Origin: RPQJ01 sp963744735
GTDB taxonomy: Bacteria > Pseudomonadota > Gammaproteobacteria > Steroidobacterales > Steroidobacteraceae
Reading direction: 5' to 3'
Length of the DNA stretch: 64,000 nucleotides
Assembly (NCBI GenBank): GCA_963744735.1
Contig: CAVUVH010000005.1
Span: forward strand, 62,001-126,000
The translations under genes and the position numbers were made by a program. Of the stretch, positions 59,430 to 64,000 are shown piece after piece. Below the pieces are notes generated by a model. It made no database searches and was not told the DNA's origin. It saw nothing but the letters and a program-made list of their open reading frames with translations. How positions within the stretch are numbered: position 1 is the stretch's first letter; every line of letters starts with the position of its first letter.

Positions 59430-60224
59430 TCAGGCCTTCGGATCGGTCCGCGCCCGGCGTCCGCGCCGCAGGCGCCGCCAGGCCCAGAGCAGCGGGCCGG
59501 AACTGGCATAGAACGCGAACAGCGCGAACAGCATCTCCGGCGGGCTCGAGCCGACCAGCACGAAGCCGAGCGGCAGGAGCACGATGAAGGCGACCGGGAT
59601 GCGCATGCGCGGATCGAGGTCCTTGCCGCTCAGGTAGCGGAAACGGCTGACCATCAGGCTGCCGGCGACCATGGCCACGGTGAAAGCGAGCAGCAGGTCG
59701 CGCAGGCCTTCCCGCTGCAGGGACTCCAGCATCCAGACGAAACCGGCCAGCAACGCCGCACCCGACGGGCTCGGCAGGCCCTCGAAAAACCGCTTGTCGG
59801 CGGTATCGACCTTGGTATTGAAGCGTGCGAGCCGGATCGCGACACAGGCGGCGTAGAAGAACGTGGCGAGCCAGCCCAGGCGGCCCCAGAGGAAGCCGTA
59901 CTCGGCAATGCGGGCGACGCCCCACTGGTAGGCCACGACCGCCGGCGCCAGGCCGAACGCGACCATGTCCGAGAGGCTGTCGTACTGCGCGCCGAAATCG
60001 CTCTGGGTGTTGGTCCAGCGCGCAATCCGCCCGTCGAGGCCGTCGCTGACCATGGCGATGAAGATCGCAATGCCGGCCCGGTCGAAGTTGCCGTCGGTCG
60101 CAGCCACGATGGCATAGAAGCCGGAGAACAGCACGGCGGTCGTGAACAGGTTCGGCAGCAGGTACACGCCGCGGCGTCGCGGACGAGGCCGTGCTGCACC
60201 CGTCGCAGGGGAATCAGTCGTCAT
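59430..60224 (-). CDS. pssA: CDP-diacylglycerol-serine O-phosphatidyltransferase
   Basis: Makes phosphatidylserine, the precursor of phosphatidylethanolamine. 264 residues with about eight membrane helices; start at 60224 (MTTDSPATGAARPRPRRRG). The CDP-alcohol phosphotransferase signature DGLDGRIARWTNTQS is completed by DFGAQYDSLSD. ARFNTKVDTADKRFFEGLPS is typical of the PssA branch, not the E. coli PLD-type enzyme. Intact. Confidence 0.95.
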   Translation of the reverse strand: MTTDSPATGAARPRPRRRGVYLLPNLFTTAVLFSGFYAIVAATDGNFDRAGIAIFIAMVSDGLDGRIARWTNTQSDFGAQYDSLSDMVAFGLAPAVVAYQWGVARIAEYGFLWGRLGWLATFFYAACVAIRLARFNTKVDTADKRFFEGLPSPSGAALLAGFVWMLESLQREGLRDLLLAFTVAMVAGSLMVSRFRYLSGKDLDPRMRIPVAFIVLLPLGFVLVGSSPPEMLFALFAFYASSGPLLWAWRRLRRGRRARTDPKA

Positions 60225-60377
60225 GGGTAGCGCCACCTGGCGGGTTCGAGGCGGGCCCCATGATAGGGTTTGGGCGCACGTTCGCACAACGCGCGGCGGC
60301 CGCGCCGGCCCGGGCTCCGGGGCAACCGGCCCGCTCTGATACCATGGCCACCGTTTTTTCTGCTGCCCGGACGCGAA

Positions 60378-62096
60378 ATGCGACTTTCGACCTACCCCGT
60401 GAACACCCTGCGCGACGTGCCCGCCGACGCAGAGGTGGTGAGCCACCAGCTGATGCTGCGCGCGAGCCTGATCCGCCGCCTGGCAGGCGGCCTCTACACC
60501 TGGCTGCCGATGGGCCTCAGGGTGCTGCGCAAGGTCGAGCGGATCGTCCGTGAGGAGATGGACCGGGCGGGCGCGTTCGAACTGCTGATGCCGACCATCC
60601 AGCCGGCGGAGCTGTGGCAGGAGTCCGGGCGCTGGGAGCAGTACGGTCCCGAGCTGCTGCGCCTCAAGGACCGCCACGAGCGGCCGTTCGTCTACGGCCC
60701 GACGCACGAGGAAGTCATCACCGACATCGCGCGCCGCGAACTGAAGAGCTACCGCCAGCTGCCGGTCAATTTCTACCAGATCCAGACCAAGTTCCGCGAC
60801 GAGATCCGGCCGCGTTTCGGCGTCATGCGCGCGCGCGAATTCACGATGAAGGACGCGTACTCGTTCCATCTGGACGAGGCGTCGCTCGAGCAGGGCTACC
60901 AGGCGATGTACCGTGCCTACACGGCGATCTTCGAGCGACTGCAGCTCAGGTTCCGCGCCGTGCGCGCCGACACCGGCAGCATCGGCGGCAGCGCCTCGCA
61001 GGAATTCCACGTGCTCGCCGATTCAGGCGAGGACGCCATCGCGTTCTCGGACGGCGACGATTACGCGGCCAACCTGGAGATGGCCGAAGCGCTGGCGCCC
61101 GCCGCTGCGCGCGGCCCGGCCACCGCGCCGCTGCAGAAAGTCAGCACGCCGCAAGTGCGCACCATCGACGACCTGGCGCGGTTCCTGGGCGTGAGCGCCG
61201 ACCGCACGATCAAGACGCTGCTGGTCGAGGGCGCGGCCGGCCAGGCCGTGGCACTGATCGTCCGCGGCGACCACGAACTGAACGCGATCAAGGCGCAGAA
61301 GCTGCCGGGCGTCGCCTCGCCGCTGCGCCTGGCATCGGCCGAACTCGTCATGGCGACGGCGGGCTGCGAGCCCGGCTTCATCGGCCCCGTGGGCCTCGCG
61401 TGCAAGGTCTACGTCGACCGCTCCGCCGCGCAGTTGTCGGATTTCATCTGCGGCGCCAACGAGCGCGACCTGCACCTCACGGGCGTCAACTGGGTGCGCG
61501 ACCTGCCCGAAGGCGAAGTGGTCGACCTGCGCAACGTGGTCGCCGGCGACCCGAGCCCGACCGGCCAGGGCCGGCTCCGCATCGCCCGCGGCATCGAGGT
61601 CGGCCACATCTTCCAGCTCGGTCGCAAGTACAGCGCCGCCATGAACGCCACCGTGCTCGACGAACAGGGCAAGGCCGTCGTCATGGCGATGGGGTGCTAT
61701 GGCATTGGTGTGACGCGCGTCGTGGCGGCGGCGATCGAACAGAACCACGATGAGCGCGGCATCGTCTGGCCGGAACCGATCGCACCCTTCGACGTGTCGC
61801 TGATCCCGATCAACCTGCAGAAGTCCGAGCGCGTGCGGCAGGTCGCCGAGGCGCTGTATGCGGAGCTCACCGCCGCCGGCCTCGAGGTCGTGCTCGACGA
61901 TCGCGATGCACGCCCGGGCGTCAAGTTCGCCGACGACGAGCTGCTGGGCATTCCGCACCGCATCGTGATCGGGGACAAGGGCCTCGAACGCGGCGTGCTG
62001 GAGTACAAGCGGCGGCGGGACGGTTTCGCCGCCGATGTCCCGCTCGACGGCGTCGCCGCCTTCCTGCGCGGGCAGCGAGGCACGTCCCGGCACTGA
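60378..62096 (+). CDS. proS: Prolyl-tRNA synthetase
   Basis: Class II synthetase of bacterial type, 572 residues, intact. It starts MRLSTYPVNTLRDVPADAEV. Motif 1 is near YTWLPMGLRVLRKVERIVRE; motif 2 QIQTKFRDEIRPRFGVMRAR with EFTMKDAYSFH. The inserted editing domain spans about residues 220-400 and clears mischarged alanine (KTLLVEGAAGQAVALIVRGD). Motif 3 CYGIGVTRVVAAAIEQ and the anticodon domain follow. It is divergent from pssA. Confidence 0.97.
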   Translation: MRLSTYPVNTLRDVPADAEVVSHQLMLRASLIRRLAGGLYTWLPMGLRVLRKVERIVREEMDRAGAFELLMPTIQPAELWQESGRWEQYGPELLRLKDRHERPFVYGPTHEEVITDIARRELKSYRQLPVNFYQIQTKFRDEIRPRFGVMRAREFTMKDAYSFHLDEASLEQGYQAMYRAYTAIFERLQLRFRAVRADTGSIGGSASQEFHVLADSGEDAIAFSDGDDYAANLEMAEALAPAAARGPATAPLQKVSTPQVRTIDDLARFLGVSADRTIKTLLVEGAAGQAVALIVRGDHELNAIKAQKLPGVASPLRLASAELVMATAGCEPGFIGPVGLACKVYVDRSAAQLSDFICGANERDLHLTGVNWVRDLPEGEVVDLRNVVAGDPSPTGQGRLRIARGIEVGHIFQLGRKYSAAMNATVLDEQGKAVVMAMGCYGIGVTRVVAAAIEQNHDERGIVWPEPIAPFDVSLIPINLQKSERVRQVAEALYAELTAAGLEVVLDDRDARPGVKFADDELLGIPHRIVIGDKGLERGVLEYKRRRDGFAADVPLDGVAAFLRGQRGTSRH

Positions 62097-62102
62097 GGCT
62101 GC

Positions 62103-62687
62103 ATGCGCCGCCCTACCACCCCCACCGTCGCCCTGGCCCTGCTCGCCGCGTGCGCCCTGGGCCCGGTCGCGGCCCGCGCCGACCGGCAGATGGACCCGGA
62201 GCTGCGCGGCGTGGTGGCCGCCTCGATCGAGCCCACGCGCTGCTTCGATGACAAGTACGAGCGCGCCGTGTGGTTTGCGACGATGGAGCCGCGGCTGACG
62301 CGCTACGTGGCGAACGACACCGAACGCGAGCAGATCCTGCACTCCGTCCACTGCGAGGCCAGGCGCGTCAACATCCCGCCGGAACTGGTGCTCGCGGTCA
62401 TGGATGTCGAAAGCCGCTTCGACCGTTATGCCGTTTCCTCGGCCGGGGCGGTCGGACTGATGCAGGTCATGCCGTTCTGGCCGCGCGAGCTCGGCATGAC
62501 CAACGACCAGCTGGTGCGGATCGACGACAACGTGCGCATGGGCACGACCATCCTCGGCTACTACCTGCGCAAGGAACGCGGCGACTACCAGCGCGCGCTG
62601 CAGCGCTACAACGGCAGCCTCGGGCGGCCGAAATACTCGGACGCGGTGATCGAACGGCTGGCGACGCGCTGGTCCGTCGCCGACTGA
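62103..62687 (+). CDS. Lytic transglycosylase (SLT domain)
   Basis: 194 residues with a signal peptide (VALALLAACALGPVAARA). The SLT core is PELVLAVMDVESRFDRYAVS, with the catalytic glutamate in DVESRF, followed by SAGAVGLMQVMPFWPRELG. Cleaves peptidoglycan glycan strands in the periplasm. It begins seven bases after proS. Confidence 0.94.
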   Translation: MRRPTTPTVALALLAACALGPVAARADRQMDPELRGVVAASIEPTRCFDDKYERAVWFATMEPRLTRYVANDTEREQILHSVHCEARRVNIPPELVLAVMDVESRFDRYAVSSAGAVGLMQVMPFWPRELGMTNDQLVRIDDNVRMGTTILGYYLRKERGDYQRALQRYNGSLGRPKYSDAVIERLATRWSVAD

Positions 62688-62700
62688 CCCGCGCCCGCCT

Positions 62701-62979
62701 TCAGGCGGTGGCGAAGGATTCCGGCCAGGGCTCGATCGCAGCGGGTTCGAGTTCCTCGATCTCGACCGCCGTCACGGCGGACGCAGGCGAGCCCTGCCAC
62801 AGCCAGCGGCACAGCGCGTCGACCGCCGCCGCATCGCCGCAGGCCAGCACTTCGACCCGCCCGTCAGGCAGGTTGCGGGCAAGTCCGGTGACGCCCAGCG
62901 CGGTGGCGCGGGCGCGGGTGCTGGCACGGTAGAAGACCCCCTGGACGCGGCCGGCCACGAGGCAGCGGCGCGCGATCAA
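62701..62979 (-). CDS. Acylphosphatase
   Basis: 92 residues from a TTG start at 62979 that overlaps the stop of the preceding DUF4398 gene. RRCLVAGRVQGVFYRASTRA carries the catalytic Arg loop and VTGLARNLPDGRVEVLACGD the catalytic Asn. Hydrolyses acyl phosphates in the cytoplasm. No alternative ATG keeps the family length. Confidence 0.9.
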   Translation of the reverse strand: MIARRCLVAGRVQGVFYRASTRARATALGVTGLARNLPDGRVEVLACGDAAAVDALCRWLWQGSPASAVTAVEIEELEPAAIEPWPESFATA

Positions 62980-63341
62980 GGCGGCGGCGGCGCGGCCTGG
63001 GGGGCTGAGTCCTCGGCCAGGCGTCGCGCCTCGACCGCCTTGGCGCGGGCCAGTTCGGCCTCGTCGCGCGCGTCGCGGTACTCGCCGCGGCGCAGGTGCG
63101 ATTCGGCGCTCTTGAGCCGCAGGCGGGCTTCGCCCATGACCTCGGGCGCGACCGTGGCCGCGCCGGCCCGCTCGGCCGCCTTGACCGCCTGGCGGGCATT
63201 GCTCATTTCCTGCACCGGGGCACCCGCGCACCCGGCCAGCACTGCCCCGGAAAGCAATGTGAAGGCCAGCAGGAGCGGCTGCAGGAAGCGCGGCAAGACT
63301 TGGGATTCCCAGGGAATCAGCAGGTCCAGGGACCGTAACAA
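62976..63341 (-). CDS. DUF4398 lipoprotein
   Basis: 121 residues. LLLAFTLLSGAVLAGCAGAP holds a lipobox LAGC, so a lipoprotein. SNARQAVKAAERAGAATVAP and EARLRLKSAESHLRRGEYRD match DUF4398, a helical domain of unknown function found in envelope lipoproteins. A start downstream of 63341, before the signal, is possible (TTG near 63297). Confidence 0.82.
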   Translation of the reverse strand: MLRSLDLLIPWESQVLPRFLQPLLLAFTLLSGAVLAGCAGAPVQEMSNARQAVKAAERAGAATVAPEVMGEARLRLKSAESHLRRGEYRDARDEAELARAKAVEARRLAEDSAPQAAPPPP

Positions 63342-63437
63342 GCGGTCCCTGTACCGTCAAGGCTCGGGCGCCTAGAATCCGCGCGCGCCTCGCCGCGCGA
63401 AACGAACCCGGTCAACCGCCGGACCGGTGCCCAGCCC

Positions 63438-64000
63438 ATGACCGAAGTTCTCGTCCTCTATTATTCCCGCCACGGCGCAACGGCCGAACTGGCGCGCCAC
63501 GTCGCCCGCGGGGTGGAATCCGTGCCCGGGGTCAGCGCGCGCCTGCGCACGGTACCGCCGGTCTCCCCGGACACCGAGGCCAGCCAACCCGCGGTGCCCC
63601 AGTCCGGTGCGCCGTATGCCACGCACGCCGACCTCACGGCCTGCGCCGGACTCGTGCTCGGCAGTCCGACGCGCTTCGGCAACATGGCCGCCCCGCTCAA
63701 GTATTTTCTCGACGGCACCAGTTCCCTGTGGCTGAACGGCGCGCTCGATCGCAAGCCGGGCGGCGTCTTCGGCTCCACCAGCTCGATGCATGGCGGCCAG
63801 GAATCCACGCTGCTGACCATGATGATCCCGCTGCTGCACCATGGCATGTACCTCGTCGGGCTGCCGTTCACGGCGCCGGCGCTCGTCCGCACCCGCACCG
63901 GCGGCTCGCCCTACGGCGCGACACACCTGGCCACCCACGGCGCAACCGAGCCGAGGCTCAGCGACGACGAGCGCGAACTCGCGCAACTGCTCGGTCGCCG
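63438..64000 (+). CDS. wrbA: WrbA-type NAD(P)H:quinone oxidoreductase, cut by the window end
   Basis: 188 residues visible, open at base 64000. MTEVLVLYYSRHGATAELAR is the flavodoxin FMN loop; LVLGSPTRFGNMAAPLKYFL and DGTSSLWLNGALDRKPGGVF, then TSSMHGGQESTLLTMMIPLL are WrbA signatures. A tetrameric FMN enzyme that reduces quinones by two electrons. It is divergent from the DUF4398 gene, with a 96-base gap between. Only the last dozen residues seem to be missing. Confidence 0.93.
   Translation, partial: MTEVLVLYYSRHGATAELARHVARGVESVPGVSARLRTVPPVSPDTEASQPAVPQSGAPYATHADLTACAGLVLGSPTRFGNMAAPLKYFLDGTSSLWLNGALDRKPGGVFGSTSSMHGGQESTLLTMMIPLLHHGMYLVGLPFTAPALVRTRTGGSPYGATHLATHGATEPRLSDDERELAQLLGR

Overview
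The window is high-GC bacterial DNA. Gene order and protein families point to a gammaproteobacterium, probably near Xanthomonadales, Nevskiales or Steroidobacterales. The clearest marker is the block queG / nnr-tsaE-amiC-mutL-miaA-hfq-hflX-hflK-hflC-DUF2065-purA, the conserved gammaproteobacterial purA/hfq superoperon. The blocks pcnB-folK-dNK-panB-panC, lptF-lptG | pepA-holC-valS and rimI-prfC agree with this. The order-level placement is inference.

Layout. 1-5.4 kb: the end of a crotonase gene, malate synthase G, an alpha/beta hydrolase and a long-chain-type acyl-CoA dehydrogenase (fatty-acid and glyoxylate metabolism). 5.6-17.4 kb: the purA/hfq superoperon on the minus strand, with queG divergent from it. 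18.5-23.1 kb: coenzyme A, folate and deoxynucleotide genes, pcnB and a tRNA-Glu(CTC). 23.1-31.6 kb: an accessory block on the minus strand holding a TIR-TPR membrane protein, a broken secreted C-type-lectin protein, a SLOG-type nucleotide-sensor protein with four membrane helices, a tiny membrane ORF and an exported M49-like metallopeptidase with an EF-hand. 31.7-39.9 kb: a peptide-type ABC substrate-binding lipoprotein, a coupled DUF6502-DUF5666-DUF5666/PKD/cytochrome c operon, cytochrome c-prime and a b561-type cytochrome. 40-41.7 kb: bicarbonate transporter SbtA, its PII-like partner SbtB and an RDD protein. 42.2-49.6 kb: lptG and lptF, then pepA, holC and valS. 49.6-54.7 kb: MoxR, DUF58 and transglutaminase genes, an acyl-CoA-binding protein and an MtfA-like peptidase. 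55.2-64 kb: an Atg22-like MFS carrier, prfC, rimI, uracil-DNA glycosylase, pssA, proS, a lytic transglycosylase, acylphosphatase, a DUF4398 lipoprotein and a WrbA-type quinone reductase cut by the window end.

Many housekeeping genes are broken by single-base insertions or deletions. These are dense at about 13.6-19.4 kb and 27.4-29 kb and nearly absent in several other stretches. Such genes as mutL, queG, nnr and panC would not all be dead together, so I read most breaks as consensus errors and give each gene its full span with the breaks noted.

The least explained signals are: (i) five hairpins in two intergenic regions that share a loop of the form GYRTCTGCCTT but have unrelated, self-complementary stems; (ii) the TIR/SLOG/lectin/M49 block beside tRNA-Glu; (iii) a doubled CCATATATGG palindrome over the start of the DUF6502-DUF5666 operon; (iv) nested long inverted repeats at 54.8-55.2 kb. 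No CRISPR array, rRNA, transposase or integrase was seen.
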